Shown one piece after another: positions 25,156 to 34,505 of a DNA stretch of 64,000 bases. Every line of letters starts with the position of its first letter. Within the stretch, counting starts at the first letter, position 1. A program made the translations under genes and the position numbers. The DNA is from Chitinophagaceae bacterium (GTDB taxonomy: Bacteria > Bacteroidota > Bacteroidia > Chitinophagales > Chitinophagaceae). The stretch spans positions 496,001 to 560,000 of the forward strand of contig JAIEMP010000004.1 in NCBI GenBank assembly GCA_019752045.1. Direction: 5' to 3'. Under the pieces are notes generated by a model, which saw only the letters and a list, made by a program, of their open reading frames with translations, was not told the DNA's origin and did no database searches.

Positions 25156-25272
25156 CTACCTTGCATAAGACGTAGGTTTATTCTTCCCCGTATACCCCCA
25201 TGTAACACTTCCCCAATAGCTTTGCCACTCAGCTTTTGGATCATCGGTTAAGCGAATCATGTGCACAGTACT
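25156..25272 (-). pseudogene. Displaced C-terminal segment of the DUF4198 gene
   Basis: Read from 25272 this frame gives STVHMIRLTDDPKAEWQSYW followed by GSVTWGYTGKNKPTSYAR and a TAG stop (25156-25158), 38 codons. It joins the upstream frame smoothly at GEWMV, the usual position in this family. A single-base deletion in the genome or a sequencing error would both explain it; the segment still looks coding. Confidence 0.7.
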
Positions 25273-25991
25273 ACCATCCACTCACCGGTTGTTTCAACAG
25301 GAAAGCTGATTTCGCCATTGGCATCGCTTGTAAAAGAAGAGTCGGTTACTTTGCCCGGCAGCTTGTGCCAGATGCGGATTTTTCTGTTGACAAAGGGTTC
25401 GCCTTTAAACAGAATTTTTATTTTCATGATTGCTCCATTGCTGATGGTATAGGGGTGGGAGAGAGGAATAATATCTAATGGAAGGGTTGTTTGTTTTTTG
25501 TACACATCGGTTTTATTATTCCCGATCTGCAGAATGGTTTTTACGGAACGTTGATAATATTCCCTGCCCATGGAATCTCTTTCATTGTGACCGGCTCTGT
25601 AGTTGATGGCATCGGTTAACCCGTCTTCTGTAAGATACTCAAGGAATTTGGGTGCTTCCAGTTCTATATAAGAATTGATGTTGTTGAATGTAACCATTGC
25701 TGTTTGTTCTTCAAACAAAGAGAACTGCAATGAATCGCCGGGTTCATCTGACAAGGCATCTTTTAAATCATCAGTAATATCAGCGTAGTATAATTTGAGT
25801 TCTTTTATTTTTTGCTGATTGCCGCTCCAGTTATCGCCTGTAAAACTTTCGCCCACATTGAAACGGATGTTCACTTCTTCGCCACGGGAAAAAATATATT
25901 GTTGGGGTTGCAGCCAAAACTCATGTGCCAGCACAGGAATAACGAAGAGTAAAATAGTACTTAGCGCAAGCGTTTTACTTTTCATGAACAA
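25257..25991 (-). CDS. DUF4198 domain protein, C-terminus lost by frameshift
   Basis: 244 residues as translated. Signal peptide ending AHEFWLQPQ, with the mature N-terminal His expected of this family (COG5266, periplasmic metal-uptake-like proteins). The domain runs through EVNIRFNVGESFTGDNW, INYRAGHNERDSMGREYYQRSVKTI, VNRKIRIWHKL and DANGEISFPVETTGEWMV, then ends abruptly with VLCT. The expected continuation (STVHMIRLTDDPKAEWQSYW) is present in the next frame, so one base seems to be missing near 25270-25275. It lies 44 bp behind the MlaF-like gene and may be co-transcribed with it. Confidence 0.8.
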   Translation of the reverse strand: MFMKSKTLALSTILLFVIPVLAHEFWLQPQQYIFSRGEEVNIRFNVGESFTGDNWSGNQQKIKELKLYYADITDDLKDALSDEPGDSLQFSLFEEQTAMVTFNNINSYIELEAPKFLEYLTEDGLTDAINYRAGHNERDSMGREYYQRSVKTILQIGNNKTDVYKKQTTLPLDIIPLSHPYTISNGAIMKIKILFKGEPFVNRKIRIWHKLPGKVTDSSFTSDANGEISFPVETTGEWMVVLCT

Positions 25992-26017
25992 AGTATTTAA
26001 TTGGAGGGTTAAATTTT

Positions 26018-26047
26018 TCCTCCCTTCCGGGGAGGTCAGGAGGGGCT
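26018..26047. repeat. GC-rich repeat copy overlapping the MlaF-like gene end
   Basis: TCCTCCCTTCCGGGG followed by AGGTCAGGAGGGGCTT. Nearly identical to the reverse complement of the in-gene copy at 10918. It supplies the stop codon and the last residues of the MlaF-like protein. Confidence 0.65.
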
Positions 26048-26836
26048 TCTTCTGTCTTCGCTGATCTTCCCTTTTGCTTCCATCATCCGCATTTCTTTGG
26101 CATCCTGTAAAAATTCGGAGGCAAAAATAAATTTATTGAGCTCCTGGTTTTTACTGAAGATAATGTCTTTATTACTGCCTTCCCATTCTTTATGACCTTC
26201 GTGCATGAAAATAATTTTATCGCCAATTTCCATTACACTGTTCATGTCGTGTGTATTTACAACAGTGGTCATACCAAACTCAATGGTAATTTCTTTAATC
26301 AGCTTATCAATCACCAGTGATGTTTTTGGATCGAGGCCTGAGTTGGGCTCATCACAAAATAAAAATTTCGGATTCAGTACAATGGCTCTGGCAATACCCA
26401 CTCTTTTTTTCATACCACCGCTTATTTCGGATGGAAATTTTTGATTGGCTGCGGTGAGATTTACCCGTGCCAGTACCTGGTTTACTTTTTCCAGTTTTTG
26501 TTTTTGATTGAGGTTGGTAAACATATCCAGCGGAAACATTACATTCTGTTCCACCGTCATGGAGTCAAACAACGCAGAGCCCTGAAACAACATACCGATC
26601 TGCTGACGTAACTGCTTGCGCCCGTCTTCGTTCATACTGGTAATGCTTTCACCATCATACAGCACTTCGCCTTCATCAGGTTCAAACAAACCCACCAGGC
26701 ATTTCATCAACACCGTTTTACCACTTCCGCTTGCACCAATGATGAGGTTGCACTTGCCGGTTTCGAGTACTGCAGATACATTATCAATGACTGTTTTGCC
26801 GTTAAAACCTTTGTGTATATTGTTTATTTCAATCAT
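26036..26836 (-). CDS. MlaF-like ABC transporter ATPase
   Basis: 266 residues. Walker A GASGSGKT (34-41), Q-loop FQGSALFDSMTVEQN, the MlaF-type signature ISGGMKKR, Walker B FLFCDEPNSGLDP and switch HD in NTHDMNSV. The signature with MKKR and the paired MlaE-like permease identify the phospholipid/toluene-tolerance type importer-exporter (Mla, Mce systems), which keeps outer-membrane lipid asymmetry. The C-terminus (DRRSPS) comes from an intergenic repeat. The MlaE-like gene lies 77 bp upstream. No MCE-domain (MlaD) gene is in the window. Confidence 0.92.
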   Translation of the reverse strand: MIEINNIHKGFNGKTVIDNVSAVLETGKCNLIIGASGSGKTVLMKCLVGLFEPDEGEVLYDGESITSMNEDGRKQLRQQIGMLFQGSALFDSMTVEQNVMFPLDMFTNLNQKQKLEKVNQVLARVNLTAANQKFPSEISGGMKKRVGIARAIVLNPKFLFCDEPNSGLDPKTSLVIDKLIKEITIEFGMTTVVNTHDMNSVMEIGDKIIFMHEGHKEWEGSNKDIIFSKNQELNKFIFASEFLQDAKEMRMMEAKGKISEDRRSPS

Positions 26837-26913
26837 TAGTTATACCGAATGTTGTTGATCTGTGCTTCAGTTCATTTGCTTTTTGTACCGTTTTTTTTAT
26901 TAACCGGCTTCTG

Positions 26914-27651
26914 TTACAGCAGTAATGCAGCCAGTGCATAATCTGCCAGTAAAATTAAAATACAACTTACAATCACCGATTTTGTACCGGCACGACCAAT
27001 TTCCAATGAACCGCCCTGCACATGATAACCATAGTAAGCAGGTATACTGGAGATGATGAATGAGTAGGTGTATGTTTTACTCAATGCAAAAAATACATTG
27101 TATGGAATAAAATCTTCCAGTAACCCATCGTTGTAAATTTCTGCAGGAAGAATACCTGATAGTCCGCCGGCTACTTTACCTCCCCAGATACCCAGCACGG
27201 CTGCCAATACAACCAGACATGGCACAACCAGCAACGCCGCTACAATCTTAGGCATAATGAGATAGGCTTTGGTGTTGATACCCATGATCTCCAATGCATC
27301 AATCTGCTCACTGATGCGCATGTTGCCCAGCTCCGATGCAATACGGCTGCCCACTACACCTGCCAGCACCACACAAATTAAGGTGGGCGCCAGTTCAAGA
27401 ATAATATTATCCCTTACAATAACAGCAATCACCGTTTTGGGAATTAAAGGAGTGATAAGCTGATAAGCTGTTTGCACAGTTGTTACCGCTCCTAAGAACA
27501 CAGAGATGATGACAACAATACCAATTGAGCGCACACCGATCTCATTGCACTGATGCATGAGTTCTTTCCAGTACAAACGCATATTTTCCGGTTTGGTAAA
27601 CATGCCTTTGATCATTAAGAGGTAGCGGCCGAAATGAGTAAAGAAATCCAT
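26914..27651 (-). CDS. MlaE-like ABC transporter permease
   Basis: 245 residues with five or six hydrophobic helices. Family motifs are visible: RSIGIVVIISVFLGAVTTVQTAYQL, ELAPTLICVVLAGVVGSRIASELGNMRISEQIDALEIMGIN (the EQIDAL coupling segment), and the C-terminal GYHVQGGSLEIGRAGTKSVI loop. It forms the membrane part of an Mla-type lipid transporter with the ATPase encoded downstream. Confidence 0.93.
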   Translation of the reverse strand: MDFFTHFGRYLLMIKGMFTKPENMRLYWKELMHQCNEIGVRSIGIVVIISVFLGAVTTVQTAYQLITPLIPKTVIAVIVRDNIILELAPTLICVVLAGVVGSRIASELGNMRISEQIDALEIMGINTKAYLIMPKIVAALLVVPCLVVLAAVLGIWGGKVAGGLSGILPAEIYNDGLLEDFIPYNVFFALSKTYTYSFIISSIPAYYGYHVQGGSLEIGRAGTKSVIVSCILILLADYALAALLL

Positions 27652-27663
27652 AGTATTAATTCA

Positions 27664-27717
27664 AATAGTCAATGCCCGCCCGGCTGAACACCGTTCGGAC
27701 GGGGTTAATAGTCAATG
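27664..27717. repeat. GC-rich hairpin element with 11-bp flanking direct repeats
   Basis: AATAGTCAATG at 27664-27674 and again at 27707-27717. Between them lies a GC-rich imperfect hairpin starting CCCGCCCGG and ending CGGACGGGG. The insert is related to the one inside the serine hydrolase at 19614-19643. The flanking repeat looks like a target-site duplication. Confidence 0.7.
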
Positions 27718-27816
27718 AAATTATATCATCATTGAAGATACAATCATCCTGCATAAAAATTTGCCCTCTTTCTTACCCTTTGCCTGTTGCTCATTTCTCC
27801 TCACAACTAACTACTG

Positions 27817-30171
27817 CTAAATATCATGACTCACTTTTCTGAAACGTTTCCACCAGGAAGATTTTTTTACAGCTTCCTGTGTATTGATCTTATTACTTTT
27901 TATCTGTGCATCCACCACAGCAATCAGTACCATATTAAAAATGGAACGGACCGAACTGCCTAACTGCAAAATATGTACAGGCTTTTTTAATCCCAGTAAA
28001 ATTGGACCAATCGCATCGGCCTCTCCAACTTCCTGCAACAGATTGTATGCAATGTTGCCGCTGGCAAGGTTGGGGAAGATGAGTACATTGGGTTCGCCAT
28101 TTACCAATTCGCTGAACGGATAATTCTCTTTCAGAATTTCTTTATTAAAAGCAACAATCGGTTGCACCTCACCATCACAAACCAAGTTTGGTTCACGTTC
28201 TTTTACAATCTCTCTGGCACGTGCTACAATTTTTGCTTCGTTTGAATCGCTGCTGCCAAAATTGGAATAGCTGAGCATGGCCACTCTTGGTGTTACACCA
28301 AATGCACGTACTTCTTTTGCCACCAGCTGTGTAATATCGGCCAGCTCATCTGCCCGTGGATTAAAGTTCACCGTTGCATCAGCCAAAAACAACGGACCAC
28401 GTTTGGTAAGCATGATATACATGCCTGCGATCTTGCGTACGTTTTCATCTTTACCAATAATCTGTAAGGCAGGACGAATGGTATCTGCATATTTTCTGCT
28501 CAACCCACTGATCATAGCATCGGCTTCTCCGGTCTCCACCATCATACATCCAAAATGTGTTCGTTCTTTCATGGCCTTGTTGGCTTCGTAACGGTTCATT
28601 CCTTTCCGCTGACGTTTTAAAAAGAACTGTCTGCCAAATTCTGTCCGCTGATCTGCCTGTTCCGGACTCTTTGGATCAAGCACAGGAATTCCTTCCAGAT
28701 CAATGGAATTGTTTTCTGCAAGCGACTGTATATTTTTTACATCACCTAACAGGATGGGATAAGCGATGCCTTCTTCGTATGCAAGTTGTGCCGCCTTGAG
28801 CACTTTTACATTTTCTGCATCAACAAATACAACTCGTCTCGGATCTTTTCTTGCTTTACTTCCAATAGCACGCATCAACTGGTTATCGGTACCCAAACGT
28901 TTATGCAATTGCAGTTCATACTCTTCCCAGTTGGTAATGGGATGTTGTGCCACGCCGCTTTCCATGGCTGCTTTTGCAACAGCAGGTGCTACATAACTCA
29001 GCAAACGTGGATCAAGTGGTTTAGGAATAATATAAGTTGGGCCGAATGAAATGGCTTTTTCATTGTAGGCCATGTTTACAATATCGGGCACCGGCGTTTT
29101 GGCCAATTGTGCTAACGCCTTCACTGCCGCCAGTTTCATAGCTTCGTTAATATTGGTTGCACGTACATCCAATGCACCACGGAAAATATACGGGAAGCCC
29201 AGCACATTATTTACCTGATTGGGATAATCGCTGCGGCCCGTTGCCATAATCACATCATTTCTTGCAGCAGTTGCATCTTCATAACTGATTTCAGGATCAG
29301 GATTGGCCATGGCAAATACAATGGGTTTTTTGGCCATGCTCTTGACCATGTCTCCGGTAATTACATTGCCAACACTCAATCCAATAAATACATCCGCATT
29401 TTTAATCGCATCTGCCAATGTCATATCCGGATGCTTTACATGCGCTGCAAATTTTTTCTTGTTTTCATCCAGATCATCACGGCCATCATGAATCACACCT
29501 TTGCGATCGAACATTAAAAAGTTTTCGTGCTTTGCACCAAGGCTTTCATATAATAATACACAGGCCATAGCGGCTGCACCTGCACCGTTTACTACAAATT
29601 TTGCTTTCTCAATTTTTTTGCCTTGCAATTCCAATGCATTTAATAAAGCAGCAGCGCTGATGATGGCTGTACCATGTTGATCGTCGTGCATCAACGGAAT
29701 TTTCATTTCTTCTTTCAGCCGCTGTTCAATGTAAAAGCATTCAGGTGATTTAATATCTTCTAAATTGATTCCGCCGAATGTGGGTTCCAGTGCTTTTACA
29801 ATCTGGATAAATTTATCCGGATCTTTTTCGTTGATCTCAATATCAAACACATCAATATCAGCAAAGATTTTGAAGAGTACACCCTTGCCTTCCATCACGG
29901 GTTTACTGGCTTCGGGTCCAATATCACCCAGCCCAAGTACGGCTGTACCATTACTGATCACAGCTACTAAATTTCCTTTGGCGGTGTATTTATAAACGTC
30001 TTCGGGATTGTTAAAAATTTCCATGCAGGGAACGGCCACACCGGGTGAATAAGCCAATGAAAGATCCCTTTGTGTTTTGGCTTCTTTGGTAGGGATCACT
30101 TCAATTTTTCCGGGCCTTCCTTTTGCATGATATTCAAGTGCCTGTTGCTTGCGTAGTTGTTCTTTACTCAT
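27817..30171 (-). CDS. maeB: NADP-dependent malic enzyme with phosphate-acetyltransferase-like domain
   Basis: 784 residues, the usual length of MaeB. The malic enzyme domain (about 1-430) has [12 protein letters not shown], the NAD(P) site [12 protein letters not shown] and the DDQHGTA motif. The C-terminal part (about 445-770) is a phosphotransacetylase-like domain ([48 protein letters not shown]) that usually regulates the enzyme allosterically through acetyl-CoA rather than acting as a catalyst. It decarboxylates malate to pyruvate with NADPH formation, in the cytosol. Divergent from the HExxH lipoprotein operon. Confidence 0.95.
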   Translation of the reverse strand: MSKEQLRKQQALEYHAKGRPGKIEVIPTKEAKTQRDLSLAYSPGVAVPCMEIFNNPEDVYKYTAKGNLVAVISNGTAVLGLGDIGPEASKPVMEGKGVLFKIFADIDVFDIEINEKDPDKFIQIVKALEPTFGGINLEDIKSPECFYIEQRLKEEMKIPLMHDDQHGTAIISAAALLNALELQGKKIEKAKFVVNGAGAAAMACVLLYESLGAKHENFLMFDRKGVIHDGRDDLDENKKKFAAHVKHPDMTLADAIKNADVFIGLSVGNVITGDMVKSMAKKPIVFAMANPDPEISYEDATAARNDVIMATGRSDYPNQVNNVLGFPYIFRGALDVRATNINEAMKLAAVKALAQLAKTPVPDIVNMAYNEKAISFGPTYIIPKPLDPRLLSYVAPAVAKAAMESGVAQHPITNWEEYELQLHKRLGTDNQLMRAIGSKARKDPRRVVFVDAENVKVLKAAQLAYEEGIAYPILLGDVKNIQSLAENNSIDLEGIPVLDPKSPEQADQRTEFGRQFFLKRQRKGMNRYEANKAMKERTHFGCMMVETGEADAMISGLSRKYADTIRPALQIIGKDENVRKIAGMYIMLTKRGPLFLADATVNFNPRADELADITQLVAKEVRAFGVTPRVAMLSYSNFGSSDSNEAKIVARAREIVKEREPNLVCDGEVQPIVAFNKEILKENYPFSELVNGEPNVLIFPNLASGNIAYNLLQEVGEADAIGPILLGLKKPVHILQLGSSVRSIFNMVLIAVVDAQIKSNKINTQEAVKKSSWWKRFRKVSHDI

Positions 30172-30295
30172 ACTTCATCAATTTGTAGGGCATTCTTTTT
30201 TTAATCATCAAGTGCGGCAAGGTACGAAAAGAGAAATAACAGTACTGCTACTGCCTAAATACCAGTTAAACTGCGCAATTATAAGGAGACCCCCT

Positions 30296-30309
30296 AAGTG
30301 TAAACACTT
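30296..30309. promoter_or_regulatory. 14-bp perfect palindrome in a divergent intergenic region
   Basis: AAGTGTAAACACTT is a perfect palindrome 82 bp upstream of the HExxH lipoprotein and about 125 bp upstream of maeB. It may be an operator for one or both; no regulator is identified. Confidence 0.3.
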
Positions 30310-30390
30310 GGTTTATAAAAATCACTCGCTTTGTAGTATAAGATCGAAGGGGGGGCTATATTTACTACACAAAACTAAAATGTAAAACAC

Positions 30391-32190
30391 ATGCTTAAAA
30401 GAAAATTGTCTGTTACCCTTGCAGTTATAACAATGATTGTAATAGTACAGGCCTGTAGAAAATTTGATTTCACCACAAAAGAATCTAAAACACCGGAGTT
30501 TACAATTGCAGAAGCGAAAGAGTGGTATTATGGAGTGTTTAAGAAGAGTGAGGGGTTTAAGAAGATTGATAACTCAAGTCCGTTCGTATGGGGAAAACTG
30601 GGTCGTAGACTGGTTGAAACTGACACGGAATTAATTAGAAAATTTCCATACTGGAATCTTGCAAAATCTTATGTTCGAGGCACAGTGAATGTAGTTGAGA
30701 TGCCAGTTTTTTATGAAACTAAATATATTCCTGCAGTTGGACTTCAGCATTTATCGGAAAACCAACAACAAAAAATCACTGAAGCTGCTTTTAATAAGGT
30801 TTTACTTATAAAAAGTAGAACAGGTAATATTTCTCTGCGAATTGTCACTTTTATACCAGATTCAGCATATGCACTAAAAAACAACTACGACTTAAGTCAA
30901 AATGCTATTGAAAGTATTGATAATAGCTTTAGCGGTTATATAATTGTTAGGAATTGGGATGAAAAAATAATTAATGCTATTAAAATAAATAATGGCGATT
31001 ATATACGAAAAGTAATTATAAAAAAAGAAGTCTTAATAAATAACGACTCTTATGCTGCTCAAAACACAGGTAATCCAGGTGACCTATGCGGGATTTTAGA
31101 AACGCCCGTTTATGTTACACATTGCCCACTTACAGGTCTAACCTCCGAGGATGCACCTGTACATGAACTTGGGTGTCCACCTGAAGAACTTATAGATATA
31201 CCAACTGGAGAAGTTGTAACAGAAGAATATCCCCCATGTGAAGATAATGAACCTGAAGAACCTATAGACCCCGACATAATAAACGGACTCGATATGGAAG
31301 CTTGGAATGATTGTTTAAATAATGGAAACTCTTCTGAAACTTGTTTGTGTAACTTGTTAATGATTTGCGATATCCCTCCCAGTGAAAACGGAGATAATCC
31401 ACCTTCGGACAATCAACAAAATATCGGCGCAATGTTGGATAACTTATGGATTCAGCACGGCTTGAAAGACAGTTCAAATAACCCTTGTATAGCCTCAGCT
31501 TTAAATACATTAACTTCAATTAACAATAAACTGCCAAAATTGGTAAGAGATTTTTTTGATTTGAATGCCGCCAATTTTACGATGATTATTAAATCTGAAA
31601 CAAAATCAATCTGGCCAGGTTATAATCAAGCGCCAGAAGGTGCACGTACAGTATGGAATATTACAAACGACACTTTTAATGTGCATGTTAATAATTATTA
31701 TGAGAATATCACCGATCTGGGCCTCGCTGCTACCTTAATTCATGAAGCTTTACATTGTCAATTATTAAGTTGGTACCGGAAAGCAAATATTGAAAATAAT
31801 GTGGTTATGCAAGAATATTTGGCTACAACTTATGGATATTTATTTCCAGATCCATTTAAAGGTGATAGTTCTTTATCTGCTATTGTTACAGGGTTAATTC
31901 CAACACAGCATCAAGATATGATTAATAGATATAAAAGCTTAGTGGAAGCAGCTCTTACGCAATTTGCAATTGCAAAAGGTTTGAATGTGTCGGCTGCATA
32001 TATAAAAGACATAGCTTGGGTTGGTACTGATAAAAGCAGAGCTTTTCTCGCTCTACAGTCATTTGAAAAAGAAAGGATTAGAGAGAATATTGGTTCTGAA
32101 AAAGATCCCTATTCCCAATTAAGCAATCCTGCTGGAACTATTACAGTTAATGGTATTCAGCAAGCGCCGAAAGGTAATCCGTGTAATTAA
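30391..32190 (+). CDS. Large lipoprotein with HExxH motif, putative metallopeptidase
   Basis: 599 residues. Lipoprotein signal MLKRKLSVTLAVITMIVIVQAC (Cys22). The N-terminal part (FTIAEAKEWYYGVFKKSEGF, FPYWNLAKSYV, EMPVFYETKYI) looks like a conserved surface-lipoprotein module. A middle Pro/Glu/Cys-rich linker (about residues 245-345, many Cys pairs such as CLCNLLMIC) is followed by a helical domain with LIHEALHC: HEALH at 451-455 is an HExxH zinc-peptidase motif, and MQEYLATTYG offers a possible third ligand. I do not know the family. It starts a compact plus-strand set of three genes. It is AT-richer than the core genes around it. Confidence 0.75.
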   Translation: MLKRKLSVTLAVITMIVIVQACRKFDFTTKESKTPEFTIAEAKEWYYGVFKKSEGFKKIDNSSPFVWGKLGRRLVETDTELIRKFPYWNLAKSYVRGTVNVVEMPVFYETKYIPAVGLQHLSENQQQKITEAAFNKVLLIKSRTGNISLRIVTFIPDSAYALKNNYDLSQNAIESIDNSFSGYIIVRNWDEKIINAIKINNGDYIRKVIIKKEVLINNDSYAAQNTGNPGDLCGILETPVYVTHCPLTGLTSEDAPVHELGCPPEELIDIPTGEVVTEEYPPCEDNEPEEPIDPDIINGLDMEAWNDCLNNGNSSETCLCNLLMICDIPPSENGDNPPSDNQQNIGAMLDNLWIQHGLKDSSNNPCIASALNTLTSINNKLPKLVRDFFDLNAANFTMIIKSETKSIWPGYNQAPEGARTVWNITNDTFNVHVNNYYENITDLGLAATLIHEALHCQLLSWYRKANIENNVVMQEYLATTYGYLFPDPFKGDSSLSAIVTGLIPTQHQDMINRYKSLVEAALTQFAIAKGLNVSAAYIKDIAWVGTDKSRAFLALQSFEKERIRENIGSEKDPYSQLSNPAGTITVNGIQQAPKGNPCN

Positions 32191-32201
32191 AAATTCTTAC
32201 T

Positions 32202-33023
32202 ATGCGAATAACACTATTTATATTACTATTTTGTTATCCTATTATTACTAATGCTCAAAGCATAAAAAAATCAGCCCCACCCAATGGCCTTTATAGCAGT
32301 GGCGAATGCTTTGGAGAAAAAAGTAGTTGCTATTATTTTCTAAATTCAGATTCATCATTTATTTATTTGAGCAACGACTATGGAATTGTTGATAAAATTG
32401 GAATTGGTATTTGGTTTTGGAATAAAAATCGTAAAGAAGATGGGGATAGTGTAATATCATTTCTATTTAGGGATATAGAATCAAATATTTTGGTTAATAG
32501 TAAGATTGAGTACATATCAGAAACAAAATATTCTTATGATTCTATATATATATCAGGGAAAATACTATCACCGGACGGTACACCTAAAAGTTTTTTACCC
32601 GTAAACTTTAAAAATACAAAACTAGCTACAGGTACAAATAAAGAGGGCGAGTTTAAGACTGTTTTACATCATTCTGTTAAAATAACAGCAATAGAGCCAT
32701 GGGGGTATATACCACCAGCTGTTTATCCGGTTACTTTAAACTTAAATCCAAATAATAACGTACACAACTTTGAAATTATAATGGCTCCGTTCGACAGCTT
32801 GTCTGTTTTGACTGTCGAAAGCGGAGAAACCATTTCACTGAAATGGACATTGAAAAGACCAATGCTTCCGGGTTTTGGGATAAACTTTATAAGTGAGGAA
32901 AGTACAATAATGAAAAAAATCATTCAGGAGGCAATATTAAACCAGCCTGATGCTGCAAATGCTTTAAGGTATCTTTTAAATAAAATTAAAGTTGCTGAAA
33001 ACAAAGCTCTATCTCACAAATAA
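32202..33023 (+). CDS. Secreted protein with carboxypeptidase-regulatory-like domain
   Basis: 273 residues with a signal peptide (MRITLFILLFCYPIITNAQ). Residues about 115-165 (ISGKILSPDGTPKSFLPVNF ... TNKEGEFKT) resemble the CarboxypepD_reg/CnaB-like fold common in Bacteroidota envelope proteins. The N-terminal part has a Cys pair (GECFGEKSSCYYF) and a Trp-rich strand. The C-terminal 60 residues are helical. It starts 11 bp after the lipoprotein gene and its stop overlaps the next start by 1 bp (TAATG), so all three genes are translationally coupled or nearly so. Function unknown. Confidence 0.75.
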   Translation: MRITLFILLFCYPIITNAQSIKKSAPPNGLYSSGECFGEKSSCYYFLNSDSSFIYLSNDYGIVDKIGIGIWFWNKNRKEDGDSVISFLFRDIESNILVNSKIEYISETKYSYDSIYISGKILSPDGTPKSFLPVNFKNTKLATGTNKEGEFKTVLHHSVKITAIEPWGYIPPAVYPVTLNLNPNNNVHNFEIIMAPFDSLSVLTVESGETISLKWTLKRPMLPGFGINFISEESTIMKKIIQEAILNQPDAANALRYLLNKIKVAENKALSHK

Positions 33024-34420
33024 TGATCTTTGAAGGACAAAAAAAAATCTTGTCATTGGGATTAGTAATAGCAGTATGTATAACCACATGCTGCTATTAT
33101 TCTTATTGGCTTGGAGGTACAAGCTCACCGTTTATTAGCTTTAACAGCAGTTTGTTTGGTGTTTTGATAGTAGCCTTTGGATTATTAATAATGCCTGCTT
33201 TTAAAAGAAAAGCTTTGTTCTTTAGTTTTAGTATAGTTGTTTTCGTAATGATCGCTTTTACTGGAAGCAGGTTAGGATTACTTGCCTGGATTATGGGTGT
33301 TTTTTTTACAGGATGGTTTAATGGTTTATTTAAAAGTGTAAAACCAAAAATCCTTTTAAGTATTGCCGGCTTTGGGTTTTCTGCATTGTTCATTGGTCTT
33401 GTATTTCTTTTTAAAACCGATTCTACACAGGGCCGCTGGTTCATTTGGCAAAATTGTTTTGCAATTATTAAAGAGTACTGGTTAACAGGAGTGGGTTTGG
33501 GGCAGTTTCGTGTTGCCTATAACACTGAGCAGGCCAATTGGTTTATGAAACATGGGTTTCAAAACAAGGAAACGATGCTTGCCGATACAGTATATTATTC
33601 ATTTAATGAGTGGTTGCAACTGGCTGTTGAATCAGGTTTACCAATTTCCCTTTCATTGCTTTCGGTTTTGTTGTTTGTTACAATCAGGGCTTTCAAAAAT
33701 GTTTTTAATTCGGATCGTTCTTACACTGAAATAAAAGTGCTGGCAGCTTTTTCGACTCTCCTGTTCAGTACATTCTTTTCATACCCGTTTTTCTACCTGC
33801 CAACTTTGCTTTTGTTTATCATTCTTTTTTTGTGGGTGATTAAAATTGCAAGATTTTCGTTTATTGAAAGACTTCCATTAATTGTTAAACGGGTCGCCCT
33901 TTTTTTAGTCGTCGGCTTGGTTGCTCTGTTTCTCTCTAAGCAGTTTTATGCCCGGCTTCAATGGAAGCAGGCAAATGAATTGCACAGGGTGGGTTACAAA
34001 AAGCAGGCATTAGTAAAAATGAAAAAGACTTATCATACGCTTTCTTCGAACGGAGATTACCTGTTTACATTGGCAACCATTTATTCTTCCTTAAATAAAA
34101 CTGATTCCGCTTTATTCTTTATGGAAAAATCAGCCATAACAAAAAATGATTATGAGCTGCATCGCAAACTTGGTCAACTTTTTATGGAGACTGGCAATCA
34201 GCGTTTAGCTGAAGAACATTTTTTAAAAGCAGTTTATATGGTGCCAAACCGTTTCAGGAGCAGAGAAATGCTGGTTGATTTTTATCATCATTTAGGAAAA
34301 AGTAATGAAGCAAGGTATTGGGCCGGGCTAACGATTCAATTAAAAGTGAAGGTTCCTTCACATACTTCAGGACGGGTAAAGGCAAGAATGGAAAAATATC
34401 TTGAAAAAGGTATTTGGTAA
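33023..34420 (+). CDS. O-antigen-ligase-like membrane protein with C-terminal TPR
   Basis: 465 residues. About eight transmembrane helices fill residues 10-315. The O-antigen ligase/polymerase (Wzy_C) signature is visible: FTGSRLGLLAW near residue 80 and QGRWFIWQNCFAIIKEYWLTGVGLGQFR near 132-160. After a last helix (VALFLVVGLVALFLS) the periplasmic tail (about 320-450) has helix pairs typical of TPR repeats (YLFTLATIYSSLNKTDSALFF, YELHRKLGQLFMETGNQRLAEEHFLKAV). Relatives join glycans to lipid A-core or proteins. The coupling with the preceding secreted protein suggests a shared job, perhaps glycosylation of that protein or the lipoprotein (inference). Confidence 0.82.
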   Translation: MIFEGQKKILSLGLVIAVCITTCCYYSYWLGGTSSPFISFNSSLFGVLIVAFGLLIMPAFKRKALFFSFSIVVFVMIAFTGSRLGLLAWIMGVFFTGWFNGLFKSVKPKILLSIAGFGFSALFIGLVFLFKTDSTQGRWFIWQNCFAIIKEYWLTGVGLGQFRVAYNTEQANWFMKHGFQNKETMLADTVYYSFNEWLQLAVESGLPISLSLLSVLLFVTIRAFKNVFNSDRSYTEIKVLAAFSTLLFSTFFSYPFFYLPTLLLFIILFLWVIKIARFSFIERLPLIVKRVALFLVVGLVALFLSKQFYARLQWKQANELHRVGYKKQALVKMKKTYHTLSSNGDYLFTLATIYSSLNKTDSALFFMEKSAITKNDYELHRKLGQLFMETGNQRLAEEHFLKAVYMVPNRFRSREMLVDFYHHLGKSNEARYWAGLTIQLKVKVPSHTSGRVKARMEKYLEKGIW

Positions 34421-34505
34421 ACGAAACCCCATTTTTTAACGTTATCAATATAAACAGGAAAAACTTTCTAATTTAGTTGCTCGTACATTTATTAATTAAA
34501 CGATT

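Noticed and set aside
25156-25272. Programmed frameshifting in the DUF4198 gene
   Set aside because: No slippery heptamer or downstream structure is visible at the break; a deletion or read error is simpler.
27817-30171. Malic enzyme and phosphotransacetylase as an unusual gene fusion
   Set aside because: This two-domain layout and length are normal for MaeB proteins.
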